Below, piece by piece: positions 18,767 to 26,655 of a DNA stretch of 64,000 nucleotides. Under the pieces are notes generated by a model, which did not search any database, was not told where the DNA came from, and saw only the letters and a list, made by a program, of their open reading frames with translations. The stretch comes from Nitrospirales bacterium. Its GTDB lineage: Bacteria; Nitrospirota; Nitrospiria; Nitrospirales; UBA8639. Made by a program: the position numbers and the translations under genes. Each line of letters starts with the position of its first letter. The stretch's first letter is position 1. Where the stretch lies: the NCBI GenBank assembly GCA_029261295.1, contig JAJDBP010000032.1, positions 124,001 to 188,000 of the forward strand, read 5' to 3'.

Positions 18767-19381
18767 ATGAGACTCACCAAAGATTCTGATTCAGGTCAAT
18801 CCTCAATTCCCCAACCTGACCGACAGTCAGCCCTTCTCCTCCTCGACCCGCAAAATGATTTTTTCCCAGAGGGAGCGATGGGAACGCCTGAGGGAAACAA
18901 TCTCATACCGGTCATGAATAGCTACATTCAACATTTCAGTCGAAACGGCTGGTCCATTCTCGCTACAAGAGATTGGCATCCTCTAAACCATTCTTCGTTT
19001 ACCGAGCAGAACGGTCCCCATCCAATCCATTGCGTACAAGGATCACGCGGAGCCCAATTCCACTCAGACTTGGTCATGCCACCTGGCATGATGGTCATCT
19101 CCAAAGGGACAGACCCCAAGAAAGATGCCCTCTCGGGATTTGAGGGCAGCAGCTTGGCTGATCGCCTAGAAGATCTCGATGTAAAAAAAGTATTTGTGTT
19201 AGGACCAGCCACTCAAGATTGTCTGATACAGACCGTGGTGGATGCCCATAAACTCGGCCTCCAAGTTATCGTTCTGGAAGATGGCATTGGATCCAGAATG
19301 ATAGATAAAAACTCCAAAGAAATCTCTCGAGAAGGAATCTTCCAAGCTGCAGCGGCAGATCTAGGGATTGCGCCTTTCTAG
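18767..19381 (+). CDS. pncA: Nicotinamidase-like cysteine hydrolase (isochorismatase superfamily)
   Basis: 204 residues. The catalytic Asp is in LLLLDPQNDFFPEGAMG, the Zn-binding D-x-H is in ATRDWHPLNHSSF, the Lys is in ISKGTDPKKDALSGFEG, and the nucleophile Cys is in LGPATQDCLIQTVVDA. This combination fits nicotinamidase, which converts nicotinamide to nicotinate for NAD salvage. The wider superfamily includes other amidases, so substrate identity is inferred. It starts 5 bp after argB and probably ends the operon. Confidence 0.85.
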   Translation: MRLTKDSDSGQSSIPQPDRQSALLLLDPQNDFFPEGAMGTPEGNNLIPVMNSYIQHFSRNGWSILATRDWHPLNHSSFTEQNGPHPIHCVQGSRGAQFHSDLVMPPGMMVISKGTDPKKDALSGFEGSSLADRLEDLDVKKVFVLGPATQDCLIQTVVDAHKLGLQVIVLEDGIGSRMIDKNSKEISREGIFQAAAADLGIAPF

Positions 19382-19453
19382 TGGAAAACAGAGATTCCTT
19401 CTTTCCCGTTCCAAATCAGAGCCAAATACATCCTTACTTTTTAAACCATAATT

Positions 19454-19483
19454 CTCTCAATTAGGGTACACCCTATTTGAGAG
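19454..19483. other. Strong hairpin between pncA and the small-gene array
   Basis: CTCTCAATTAGGG pairs with CCCTATTTGAGAG across a TACA loop, 12 of 13 bases matching. There is no clear T-run after it on either strand, so it may be a weak terminator for pncA, an operator, or part of the repeat-rich array that begins here. Confidence 0.5.
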
Positions 19484-19484
19484 T

Positions 19485-19524
19485 AAAAATGTTACAGATC
19501 GCTTAGGGGAACTGTTACATTTTT
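19485..19524. repeat. Divergent palindromic repeat R1
   Basis: AAAAATGTTACAG and CTGTTACATTTTT form a near-perfect inverted repeat (12 of 13) around a 14-base centre. It shares the ATGTNAC...GTTACAT arms with R2-R5 but its centre is three bases longer, so it is a relative rather than a full member. Confidence 0.6.
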
Positions 19525-19598
19525 GGCCATAGGCAATTTCGTAGGACCGCATTTATCCTAATATTTTCAGGGAGTGATTTTCTAGCCGGAGCCTTAAA

Positions 19599-19629
19599 AT
19601 GTAACCGAATAACGTATTCTGTTACATGG
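19599..19629. repeat. 31-bp palindromic repeat R2
   Basis: Arms ATGTAAC and GTTACAT flank an inner GAATA-ACG-TATTC hairpin, followed by GG. It is the upstream boundary of the first small-gene unit (gene at 19706). Confidence 0.75.
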
Positions 19630-19705
19630 GATTGCATGAAAGATGTTTTATGGAGGGATATCCGGTGAATACGATGGTTAAGGTTCCGAGGAATAACCAG
19701 TCGGG

Positions 19706-19945
19706 ATGTGTGAGAGCACTGGAATGAGGCAACGTAGAATTAACATACCCCTGTTGTTGTTTAGTCTTCTTATGCTGGGATTAGGTATTTACGCTGTAAA
19801 CGTCGAGGAGTTGAACCTTTTCCTCAAAACATCAACCGCAACTAACCAATGGCGGACGATTCCCAATCCTTATAAAGACATATTGGGATGGGTCTTCTCT
19901 CTGGGAGGAGGCTACTTTTGCTATCGTTCGGTCTATTTGAATTAA
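19706..19945 (+). CDS. Small membrane protein of unknown function (array unit 1)
   Basis: 79 residues, not recognised. It has an N-terminal basic stretch (MRQRRINI), one clear membrane segment (PLLLFSLLMLGLGIYAV), and a second hydrophobic stretch near the end (ILGWVFSLGGGYFCYRSVYL), so both termini may face the same side. A GAGGA sequence lies about 12 bases before the chosen ATG; an internal ATG at 19724 is an alternative start. It is bounded by palindromic repeats R2 and R3, with R3 starting 73 bp after the stop. Confidence 0.55.
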   Translation: MCESTGMRQRRINIPLLLFSLLMLGLGIYAVNVEELNLFLKTSTATNQWRTIPNPYKDILGWVFSLGGGYFCYRSVYLN

Positions 19946-20017
19946 CGGAGAATAGAGGGGTACTCCACCGTTAGTGAAAATGAAACACTACAGAGCAAAG
20001 TGTCACATGAACAGGAT

Positions 20018-20048
20018 ATGTGACGGATTACGTCATAGTGTTACATGG
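20018..20048. repeat. 31-bp palindromic repeat R3
   Basis: ATGTGAC at the left arm and GTTACATGG at the right, 31 bp as in R2, with an internal TGACG-GATTA-CGTCA inverted repeat. An extra GTCACAT half-site lies just upstream at 20002-20008. Confidence 0.75.
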
Positions 20049-20158
20049 ATGACTTTCACCTATTGAATAAACTTGGACTACAGTTTGGAATTTAGCATTC
20101 TAGAGAGCTTTATGGACCAATATACCCCCTAGTTTGTTTCAAAGATTGTGTGACGCTC

Positions 20159-20404
20159 ATGAATTTAAAGAAGAAGAAAATTCTTGAACGCATCAAACAT
20201 CTTGAAGACGCGATTGTCAAAGGACGTGAATATCTGGAAAGTGGAAAGCACGCGCATTGGAATGGGTTTCGACCTTGGTTTGTCGAAAAGATAAGGGACG
20301 GCAAGGTATTGCCGCCTCACAAAGATTGGATAAGGAACGTATTTCTTCCGAGGAATGAACGCGCACTAAAGAGGGCTCAGGAAATACTAGAGAACCTGAC
20401 TTAG
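20159..20404 (+). CDS. Small basic helical protein of unknown function (array unit 2)
   Basis: 81 residues from the ATG at 20159; a GTG nine bases earlier is possible. It is very Lys/Arg rich and helical (MNLKKKKILERIKHLEDAIV near the start, NERALKRAQEILENL at the end), with a Trp-rich middle (HAHWNGFRPWFVEKI). No known domain is recognised. It looks like a small nucleic-acid-binding or immunity-type protein, but that is a guess. Repeat R4 begins 22 bp after its stop. Confidence 0.55.
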   Translation: MNLKKKKILERIKHLEDAIVKGREYLESGKHAHWNGFRPWFVEKIRDGKVLPPHKDWIRNVFLPRNERALKRAQEILENLT

Positions 20405-20425
20405 GATGCTTTGTCCTCAGAGGAT

Positions 20426-20456
20426 ATGCGACGGATTAGCCCATAGTCTTACATGG
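20426..20456. repeat. 31-bp palindromic repeat R4
   Basis: ATGCGACGGATTA at the left and ATAGTCTTACATGG at the right, 31 bp. It is closest to R3 (they share GACGGATTA, CATAGT and TTACATGG), with more arm mismatches. Confidence 0.7.
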
Positions 20457-20524
20457 GCTCCACTAAAAATGGATTATCACAGACTTGTAGCCGCCAATAG
20501 ATAGTTGATAGGACAGAGGCAAAT

Positions 20525-20872
20525 ATGTCGAAGACAAGCTTTCAGATTCAATGGTGTGAGATCGCAGCCCTGTGGAAACTGAGAATCGAGACGCCCTTCG
20601 TTGTCACGGTGTCGTCCGGATCGGTTACCGTGCCAGTCCTCCTTCGAGACTTTGGTGCCTCCAAGGGAATGCTGCTTGTCACGGACTTCAAGATCATCGC
20701 TCCATATTCAGATGAATTAGTTGGTCTCGGATTCGGCTACTCGTGTCTCTCTGAACCAAGTAAACCATACGACCATGAAATCGATGACGATACCTTGCGG
20801 ATAATGCTGGAAGATTGGGGATGGACTGGCTCAGACAGTCCCCCGAGTCGACTTAGTGATCAAGCTAGCTAA
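20525..20872 (+). CDS. Protein of unknown function (array unit 3)
   Basis: 115 residues, not recognised. The pattern is beta-rich (FVVTVSSGSVTVPVLLRDFG, MLLVTDFKIIAPYSDELVGL), then acidic and helical (YDHEIDDDTLRIMLEDWGW). This resembles small immunity or antitoxin-like proteins in general shape only. An AGAGGC stretch lies just before the ATG. The stop is 23 bp before repeat R5. Confidence 0.6.
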   Translation: MSKTSFQIQWCEIAALWKLRIETPFVVTVSSGSVTVPVLLRDFGASKGMLLVTDFKIIAPYSDELVGLGFGYSCLSEPSKPYDHEIDDDTLRIMLEDWGWTGSDSPPSRLSDQAS

Positions 20873-20894
20873 AAGGCTCATTATTTTGTGAAAA

Positions 20895-20925
20895 ATGTAA
20901 CAGATGAAAGCATTCGGTAACATGG
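20895..20925. repeat. 31-bp palindromic repeat R5
   Basis: ATGTAACAGATG on the left and CATTCGGTAACATGG on the right, 31 bp with an AAAG centre. It closes the three-gene array. Confidence 0.7.
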
Positions 20926-20930
20926 TGAGA

Positions 20931-21116
20931 CTATCTCAACCATTTGGGCCGACGAAACGGCTTTTTCTTCCGGGGCTGCTGGCGCGGATTATTGCTCAAA
21001 TCAAATTCCGGATTGGAAAAGATAAAGCCCATGCGGCGACCGGGAACCGAGGCGGCTTTAAAATTAGACGCTTGAAATGAAAAAGTGGCCGTTAACGTGG
21101 ACGCAGAATTACTCAT
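20931..21116 (-). CDS. Possible small basic protein (uncertain)
   Basis: 61 residues if it starts at MSNSASTLTATFSF; the same frame extends to 21215. The C-terminus is very basic (RQQPRKKKPFRRPKWLR). No ribosome binding site or family is seen. It faces the array on the opposite strand and ends 6 bp from R5. It may be a chance reading frame. Confidence 0.28.
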   Translation of the reverse strand: MSNSASTLTATFSFQASNFKAASVPGRRMGFIFSNPEFDLSNNPRQQPRKKKPFRRPKWLR

Positions 21117-21204
21117 GGTGCAAGTATGAATCGAATGGAAGGGAACGCCAAGGCATAACAGAAAAACATTCCACATCTGAAGAAAAAGCTTGCAAAAAAG
21201 TTTT

Positions 21205-21233
21205 TTGCGTACCATAGTACGCTGTAGTATAAT
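21205..21233 (+). promoter_or_regulatory. Promoter and operator of the RelE-type toxin-antitoxin pair
   Basis: -35 TTGCGT (21205-21210), 17-bp spacer, -10 TATAAT (21228-21233). A perfect inverted repeat GCGTAC-CATA-GTACGC (21207-21222) overlaps the -35 and spacer, which is where an autoregulating antitoxin would bind. Confidence 0.75.
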
Positions 21234-21250
21234 GAGAGAAAGAACAGTGA

Positions 21251-21589
21251 ATGCCTAAAATAGCGCACCCGAAACGGGTTATTGCCTATGTTGATAAAGA
21301 CGGAAAAGAGCCGTTTACCGAATGGATTGACAGTCTTCGGGATACGATGGGCCGCAAACGGATTTTAGTTCGTATTGGGCGATTACAACATGGCAATTAT
21401 GGTGATTGTAAATCTGTTGGTGAAGGAGTCAGTGAATTAAAAATGACGTTTGGCCCAGGTTATCGGGTTTATATTGGCGAAGAAGGGAAAAATATAGTCG
21501 TTCTGCTTTGTGGTGGTGATAAAAGCACCCAAGAGCAAGACATAGAGACAGCAAAAGTATATTGGAAGGAGCATACAGACCATGGCTAA
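21251..21589 (+). CDS. RelE/ParE-superfamily toxin (Gp49-like, addiction module killer)
   Basis: 112 residues. The family pattern is visible: PFTEWIDSLRDTMGRKRILV, RIGRLQHGNYGDCKSVGEGV, ELKMTFGPGYRVYIGEEG, and the end VVLLCGGDKSTQEQDIETA. Members are ribosome-dependent mRNA interferases of the HigB-like group. The toxin precedes the antitoxin (the HigBA order), and the two genes overlap by 8 bp. The promoter/operator palindrome upstream supports an autoregulated module. Confidence 0.88.
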   Translation: MPKIAHPKRVIAYVDKDGKEPFTEWIDSLRDTMGRKRILVRIGRLQHGNYGDCKSVGEGVSELKMTFGPGYRVYIGEEGKNIVVLLCGGDKSTQEQDIETAKVYWKEHTDHG

Positions 21590-21908
21590 AAGAAAATATC
21601 GGACCTTTGATGAAATTGAAGAAGACTATTTTGTGAAACACCCGGAAGAAATTGATGATTATCTGACGCTATGTTTTGAAGAATATGCGAATGATCAGTG
21701 TACGCCAGCCTTGCTATCTTCGTTGCGTATGATTGCGCGAGTAAAGGGTATCACCGCAACAGCTGACGCCGCAGGTATGAGCCGGAAAGGGCTACAAAAA
21801 GCTCTTTCAGAAGAAGGCAACCCACGCTTTGAAAGTGTCAACGCGATTATGCATGCCATGGGCTATCACTTGAAGCCGGAAAAGTTTGATATGGCAGCAG
21901 GACGGTAA
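21582..21908 (+). CDS. Addiction module antidote protein (HTH antitoxin)
   Basis: 108 residues. The C-terminal half contains the typical antidote HTH: ARVKGITATADAAGMSRKGL then GNPRFESVNAIMHAMGY. It neutralises the overlapping toxin and is expected to bind the palindrome at 21207-21222. The N-terminal half (KHPEEIDDYLTLCFEEYAND) is acidic. Confidence 0.85.
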   Translation: MAKRKYRTFDEIEEDYFVKHPEEIDDYLTLCFEEYANDQCTPALLSSLRMIARVKGITATADAAGMSRKGLQKALSEEGNPRFESVNAIMHAMGYHLKPEKFDMAAGR

Positions 21909-21910
21909 AC

Positions 21911-22156
21911 ATGAAACAGGAAACTATGCAGTGGCGAATTCCGGAAACACTCCCGAAAGAAGAAGGAACAGAAGCTATTTTATGGCTCACTACTGATAAA
22001 GGGTTTCCTGATGTATCCGCGCAATGTTTTTTAAAAGGTGGTGTGTGGCATTGGATGGACACGCAGGAAGTGATTAAGAGGCAGGATTTTATTATGGGCT
22101 GGCAACCGTGGCCAGAACCACCTGTGAAATATTCATTAGCCCAAGAAAAAGATTAA
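21911..22156 (+). CDS. DUF551-like small protein
   Basis: 81 residues, starting 2 bp after the antitoxin stop. The Trp-rich layout WRIPETLPKEEG at the start and FIMGWQPWPEPP near the end resembles DUF551 proteins, common in phage and mobile DNA, of unknown function. It is probably co-transcribed with the toxin-antitoxin pair. Confidence 0.55.
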   Translation: MKQETMQWRIPETLPKEEGTEAILWLTTDKGFPDVSAQCFLKGGVWHWMDTQEVIKRQDFIMGWQPWPEPPVKYSLAQEKD

Positions 22157-22229
22157 GCCATTGTAAGGCTTGGCAAAAGAACGGGGTATTTTTCGTAATC
22201 TATATTATCACTCTATACAAGGCACTCTA

Positions 22230-22847
22230 ATGGTTCAAAAAGTTCATATCCACATTTCGAGCTTCTTAGATAATAATGAATGGGAAATATTGGAGAAATT
22301 TTGTGGGAAATGTACGCGGCTATTAGCTACAAAATTAGCTCGGGAAGGGGGCGGTAATATAAGGGGGAAAATTACATTTGATGTTCAAAATCCTACCTAT
22401 TTCGAAGTTAATCTTCCTCCAGAAGAGCAAATTGTAGAATTTCTCACCGCATTCAGGTTTTTTTATCAACAAAAGGAACCTACACATTTCCCAAAAATCC
22501 TCAATATCGTTGGGAAACACGCGACTCATTCGAATGTAAAAATCGCTTTAAAGGGTCTCAAAAAACAATGGGGTAATTCATTGTTTAATAACACAATGGA
22601 GATTACACATAACGACACCCCTGTTACATCTTCTCACCTTTTTAATCTATGGTTTAATGCGTATTATTTTCATTCTGATCCAGATAAAATGCGTGAATTG
22701 GAAAACATGATGGCAGTAATGTCTGAAAGTTTTGTAAAGTACATGTTATTAAAAGCAGCATACGGAGCTACAAATGTGATTTTTAAACTTTACAATGGAG
22801 GGTTTCAGAAAATGGTCACTGAACATTATAGTTCTTCCTCAGTATAG
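22230..22847 (+). CDS. Protein of unknown function in the accessory island
   Basis: 205 residues from the ATG at 22230 (MVQKVHIHISSFLDNNEWEI), preceded by AAGG; the frame extends 20 codons further to a TTG. No family recognised. There is no signal peptide or clear membrane segment. It has Lys/Asn/Phe-rich composition and lower G+C than the surrounding core genes, in line with acquired DNA. It lies after the toxin-antitoxin and DUF551 genes on the same strand and may be carried with them. Confidence 0.6.
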   Translation: MVQKVHIHISSFLDNNEWEILEKFCGKCTRLLATKLAREGGGNIRGKITFDVQNPTYFEVNLPPEEQIVEFLTAFRFFYQQKEPTHFPKILNIVGKHATHSNVKIALKGLKKQWGNSLFNNTMEITHNDTPVTSSHLFNLWFNAYYFHSDPDKMRELENMMAVMSESFVKYMLLKAAYGATNVIFKLYNGGFQKMVTEHYSSSSV

Positions 22848-23147
22848 AAAGAATGTTCGTTTTTAGTCTTACCCGCCACATTTTCCATACGATACATTAT
22901 CACTCTTCAAAGCAGACATTCGTAAGTTTCAGTATTTCGGCAATCGGCCAGAAGCGGACTTTTACGCACTCTGCGCTGCGGTTTCTCGAATATTCACGGT
23001 AACATATTAGGGAAAAGCCCTTTCTAGTGAATCCTTTGCTAGAGGTTCCGGTTTGACAAAACCTATTTTAGGGCAAGTTTGAGGGTTTGAGAGTTAGAAT
23101 GCCATAGAGTAAAGAGGCAGGCCATATTTAGCCTAGGAAGTCATAGA
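22848..23147. other. Intergenic region without recognised gene
   Basis: About 300 bp between convergent genes. A GGTAACAT half-site occurs near 22999, similar to the right arm of R5, but without a matching left arm. I see no reading frame or hairpin terminator I would support. Confidence 0.45.
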
Positions 23148-23840
23148 TTAGATAGAAAGGAGCATCACTAGTCCATTGTACAACGAATGGGTTAACACGG
23201 AAGTTATCAAGCGGCCTTTCAGGTAGAGTAGGCCAAAAAGACCCTGCCACAAAAAACTTCCTAGGATTACAACCGTCAAATTTTCGAAAGAATCAATATG
23301 AAACAATGTAGCGGCAGCAGTGGTGATTAATAGAGCCATGCCTGATGAAAAGTGTTCTCGTTGAATCTCTAGAAAGAAGCGGCGAAAAATAATTTCCTCA
23401 AACAAAGGGGCTAGCCCCACAACAATAAATAGACCTAAGACATATTGGAGGGACGATAGGCCTTTCAATCCTTCATGGCGTTGATTCACGATGCGTTCCG
23501 GGCCGATGAGGAGACCAAAGATCCACAGCGTGAGAAATAGAGCAATCCCTACCATCATGAAGTCCCTACGTGTTGGAACCAGTTCGGTAAGACGAAGCCC
23601 CCCGTAACGCCTCACGCAATACAAGGTGATCGCGACATAGGCCAAGACTTTGATTTCCAGATTGAACAGAGCTGCGGGGAAAGTAGGAAAGGCTCTATTT
23701 ATCACAAAACCACAAATGACATTGGCTAGGAATTCAATCCCGAATAGAAGGAGGAGCAGACCCCATCCTTCGAGGTGAGAAATATGGTCAACCTTGAACA
23801 CTCTCGGAGTGATGACCGAGGAATGAGCTGAGTGGTGCAT
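23148..23840 (-). CDS. CPBP-family intramembrane metalloprotease
   Basis: 230 residues with about six membrane segments. The catalytic motifs are visible: LAPLFEEIIFRRFF (EExxxR), TLFHIDSF (FxxxH) and VLTHSLYNGL (HxxxN/B). These proteases process prenylated or peptide substrates in the membrane. In bacteria they often serve in bacteriocin immunity or stress roles. Its position in an accessory island fits immunity, but nothing nearby names a substrate. Confidence 0.85.
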   Translation of the reverse strand: MHHSAHSSVITPRVFKVDHISHLEGWGLLLLLFGIEFLANVICGFVINRAFPTFPAALFNLEIKVLAYVAITLYCVRRYGGLRLTELVPTRRDFMMVGIALFLTLWIFGLLIGPERIVNQRHEGLKGLSSLQYVLGLFIVVGLAPLFEEIIFRRFFLEIQREHFSSGMALLITTAAATLFHIDSFENLTVVILGSFLWQGLFGLLYLKGRLITSVLTHSLYNGLVMLLSI

Positions 23841-24003
23841 GATAGTTTAATTAGTGTTCCTTTGGGTCTCCTTTCGGTTTTATACCACACGATCTTCAAT
23901 AAACTGGATAGGGAAGAATATGGGAAAGAGTTGCTGATTCACGGTCAGTTACAGTGTTGCGCCGATCAATTGAACTCACAGTCGCTTTGCGACGTTTGGA
24001 CCG

Positions 24004-24041
24004 AAAATTAAAAAGTCCACTTTTCCACAATAACGATTATC
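24004..24041 (+). repeat. 38-bp direct repeat, left copy
   Basis: Aligns without gaps to 25292-25329 with 32 of 38 identical bases, including the shared 16-mer ACTTTTCCACAATAAC. The pair flanks the broken HEPN-like gene. Confidence 0.7.
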
Positions 24042-24111
24042 ACATTTTCAGAAAAACGGTTCGGTCTCAAAAGGAATCCTAAAGCTACTGCTGACACCCA
24101 AATGCCCAGAC

Positions 24112-25119
24112 TTACCTATCTTCATGCAAATCAGTCGGTTTGTCAGATTTCCAATACATTGCGTATAAATCATTTCTGGAATGATCAACGGTTATTTCCA
24201 ATCTAACCGGATGCACTCCAAATTCGTCATAGAGGCGGAATAAAGGAGAAAAGTTCGTTCCTTGCTTCAATATGAAGTTTCCGGCTTTCGATGTGACAAT
24301 AGCGTTTGGTTTTCAAATATGTCTGCGGCTTTTGGAAGGGTCACGCCATTTCTCTTTATTAAAAAGCACATCTAAACAGGCTTGGTGAATTCGAAGAACA
24401 ACCGAACGAAGATCAGCTCCGGTGGCAATCCAATTGGTCTCTCCATAATCACCATGCATAGCTGGATGCCGAAGGTTTACCCATTTGTTAATTTCGTCTC
24501 GGTCATAGCCACCCGGCCAAGAACTAAGGAACTGCGTCAACTTTTTGGCGAGGCGCTGATCATAGAACGCAAGACCAAAAGCGAGTTCAAAAAACCTAAC
24601 GAACTCCCGATATTTGTGTCCCTCACTACCGCCACTAAACGCCTCAGACAGTAGAGCGATCCCATCGAAACGATCAGATATGGCAGTTACGAACTCAGGC
24701 GTCCACTCAATTCTCCAATCTAACCCGGACTCAGATTTCCGCTCAGGTGCAAAGATACCCTGACTGTTTTTCAGAAACTCACTTTCGCGAAGATTGTCAG
24801 ACCCAAAAGCAACACAAAAAACGGGCGAATAAATTTCTTTGGAACACGACTCAAGAACCGAAATTAAGTTGATTGCGTGACAAGCTGAAATTTCGCAATC
24901 CTCACGCTCTTTTTGAGGCACCAGAATTCGTCCTGCTTCATCAACACAAGGTAGAGTTTCCAGAGGAACACTGGCAGTTACTAGTCTATATTCAGAACCA
25001 TCACCTTCTTTTTGCGTTTCCCCAAAAGAGACACTTAGGCGACCTACGTCCGCTTTCTTATTCTGAAAATGCTTCAGTTCTCGACAGAATTAAGCGATGA
25101 AGTAGCGATAGAGTTTCAT
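24112..25119 (-). pseudogene. HEPN-like gene interrupted by two in-frame stops
   Basis: One continuous frame of 336 codons runs from ATG 25119 (MKLYRYFIA) to TAA 24112-24114, broken by TAA at codon 10 (25090-25092) and TGA at codon 269 (24313-24315), with no frameshift. Protein-like sequence continues across both stops: FCRELKHFQNKKADVGRLS after the first, and GNFILKQGTNFSPLFRLYDE after the second. Near residue 235, WVNLRHPAMHGDY has the R-X4-H pattern of HEPN domains, seen in many toxins and antiphage proteins. The family is otherwise not recognised. The middle piece (24313-24921, GTG start) could still be translated alone. Direct repeats flank the gene. Confidence 0.6.
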
Positions 25120-25291
25120 TAAAGAGATTAAGTTTTTGTTAGGGTTGGCAAGGCTTCGAATCTTTTACATTTCAGCATTTACCTCTAACCATGAAGCTTA
25201 GGGCTCTTGGTGAACATGCCACAAATGGCAAAGTCACCCCTAGCTCAGATGCGTCCCATCTGGTTGGGGACGATAGTATTTGATTCGTCTA

Positions 25292-25329
25292 AAAATTCGA
25301 AATTCTACTTTTCCACAATAACCCTTATC
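25292..25329 (+). repeat. 38-bp direct repeat, right copy
   Basis: Second copy of the repeat at 24004-24041 in the same orientation, 1,288 bp away. Confidence 0.7.
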
Positions 25330-25540
25330 CGACAAAATCCAACTCCCCTACCCGTTCTAAATGCTGGGCCCTCACGGGAAAACAATACAAGTCTTGTTCA
25401 ATAAAAGCCGCATTCACATTAAACCGCCGAAATAAGCCGTCTCCTTCGATGATTGAACAGGGAAACGCAAAAAGAAAAATCCCATCATCCACATAGGTTG
25501 ATCGAAACGCAGAACCGGGCTGTATGCTTTCCTCTGTCAT
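25325..25540 (-). CDS. Small protein of unknown function
   Basis: 71 residues with alternating hydrophobic and charged stretches (DDGIFLFAFPCSIIEGDGLF, NVNAAFIEQDLYCFPVRAQH) suggesting a compact beta fold. Not recognised. It follows the 64-residue gene on the same strand with 23 bp between, containing a short GGGG/CCCC hairpin. The last bases overlap the right direct repeat. Confidence 0.45.
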   Translation of the reverse strand: MTEESIQPGSAFRSTYVDDGIFLFAFPCSIIEGDGLFRRFNVNAAFIEQDLYCFPVRAQHLERVGELDFVG

Positions 25541-25563
25541 GATAGGGGCTCAAGTCCCCTACT

Positions 25564-25758
25564 CTATTCGTCAGCCTTCTCCTCTTTCGGGAACAAGACC
25601 ACATCACCAGACACGGCAATATTGGCGGGTAGTTTTAACGAAATACTGCCTGTGTCATTTTGGAAGGCGGTGCTGACCGTGGTCCAGGCGGTTTTTTCTT
25701 CCCCATCTCTTTCGTAGGTTTCAGGAACAGAAATATGGTATTGGATGTTTTCAGCCAT
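25564..25758 (-). CDS. Small beta-rich protein of unknown function
   Basis: 64 residues with GGAG about 8 bases before the ATG. The pattern QYHISVPETYERDGEEKTAW then GSISLKLPANIAVSGDVVLF looks like a small beta-barrel of the kind carried on plasmids and integrative elements. That comparison is by general shape only. It is the first of two small genes on this strand. Confidence 0.5.
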   Translation of the reverse strand: MAENIQYHISVPETYERDGEEKTAWTTVSTAFQNDTGSISLKLPANIAVSGDVVLFPKEEKADE

Positions 25759-26655
25759 TCTAGGTACTCCACTCAGTGTTGAAATTGATGGAGTCCACCT
25801 AAAATGATTCTTTTCCGCTCGTCCAGTAAAAAATATATAGGAAAACCCGGTCGGGTTTATCGTGGCTAGAGGGAGCCTATGCAGCCCCCCTACCCCCAGC
25901 AGGATATTTGAGCAACAGTGATGACCAGAGAGAAAAACGGGTCCATAGCCCTACCCTTTAAAACACGGCGGGATAGCTGTGGTTGTGTCGGGGTCCGAGG
26001 CAGCGCCCCGCAGCTTGGCGAAGCCAAGATATCGTTCAAACCGACCCCAAAAGCCCAGATGTTTTTTTGTGCGGTATCCTTTCCCACAAGACTTCCTTGG
26101 TAAGCATGGCGGTATTCACTCCAAGCACTCTGGTCCAAATCTTGAGGAATTTAACCCTTTAAAGCGTATTTTCTTTCTGCTCTTTCTTTCCTTCTTTTCA
26201 TAAGTCTTTTTTTAGAACATGATTATCGAGGTTTGGGGAGATACCATTTGAATAGGCCACGGCTTTGCGTGAGGCAAAGTGAGCAGAGGGTAGGTAAATT
26301 TATTTTGCCGTTACAATGAATTAATGGCCCCACTGTGGGAACACCATTTTTTTACACGTTTTTATTGACGGAGAATTGGAATTATTGCGGAACGGATGAA
26401 AGACCTAGCTGACGTACCTGGTGCCTGTGGGATTCAACCAAAAAGACAGTCCTTTATGTTAAAGAAGCTCTCTATTACGTTCTCAGAAAACGACACTCTA
26501 CTCTTGGAAACCTTATCCGTCGTGTTATATTCCTTCACATTTCGCGTGGCTGTGGCCCAGGATATTCTGATTTGATGGCCGAACACTCGGCAAATTGGCA
26601 ACCGCCTGGAACGCCCCCGGATTGGGACAAATCTTACTTGAAAGGGTTTAGGGAT
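25759..26655. other. Nearly 900-bp gene-poor stretch, probable mobile-element debris
   Basis: No supported gene. Features seen: a tight AAACCCG/CGGGTTT inverted repeat at 25843-25858 and a GC-rich patch at about 25990-26030 (CGAGGCAGCGCCCCGCAG, then TTGGCGAAGCCAAG) of the type common next to plasmid or integrative-element genes. A T-rich stretch lies at about 26165-26215. Short open frames exist on both strands but none has family resemblance or a convincing start. Confidence 0.5.

Noticed and set aside
19599-20925. Calling the 31-bp repeats true integron attC sites
   Set aside because: They are shorter than the smallest known attC sites and the right arm GTTACAT does not fit GTTRRRY; no integrase gene is in the window.
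19485-20925. Calling the repeats a CRISPR array
   Set aside because: Units are over 400 bp apart with genes between them, the repeats vary, and no cas gene is present.
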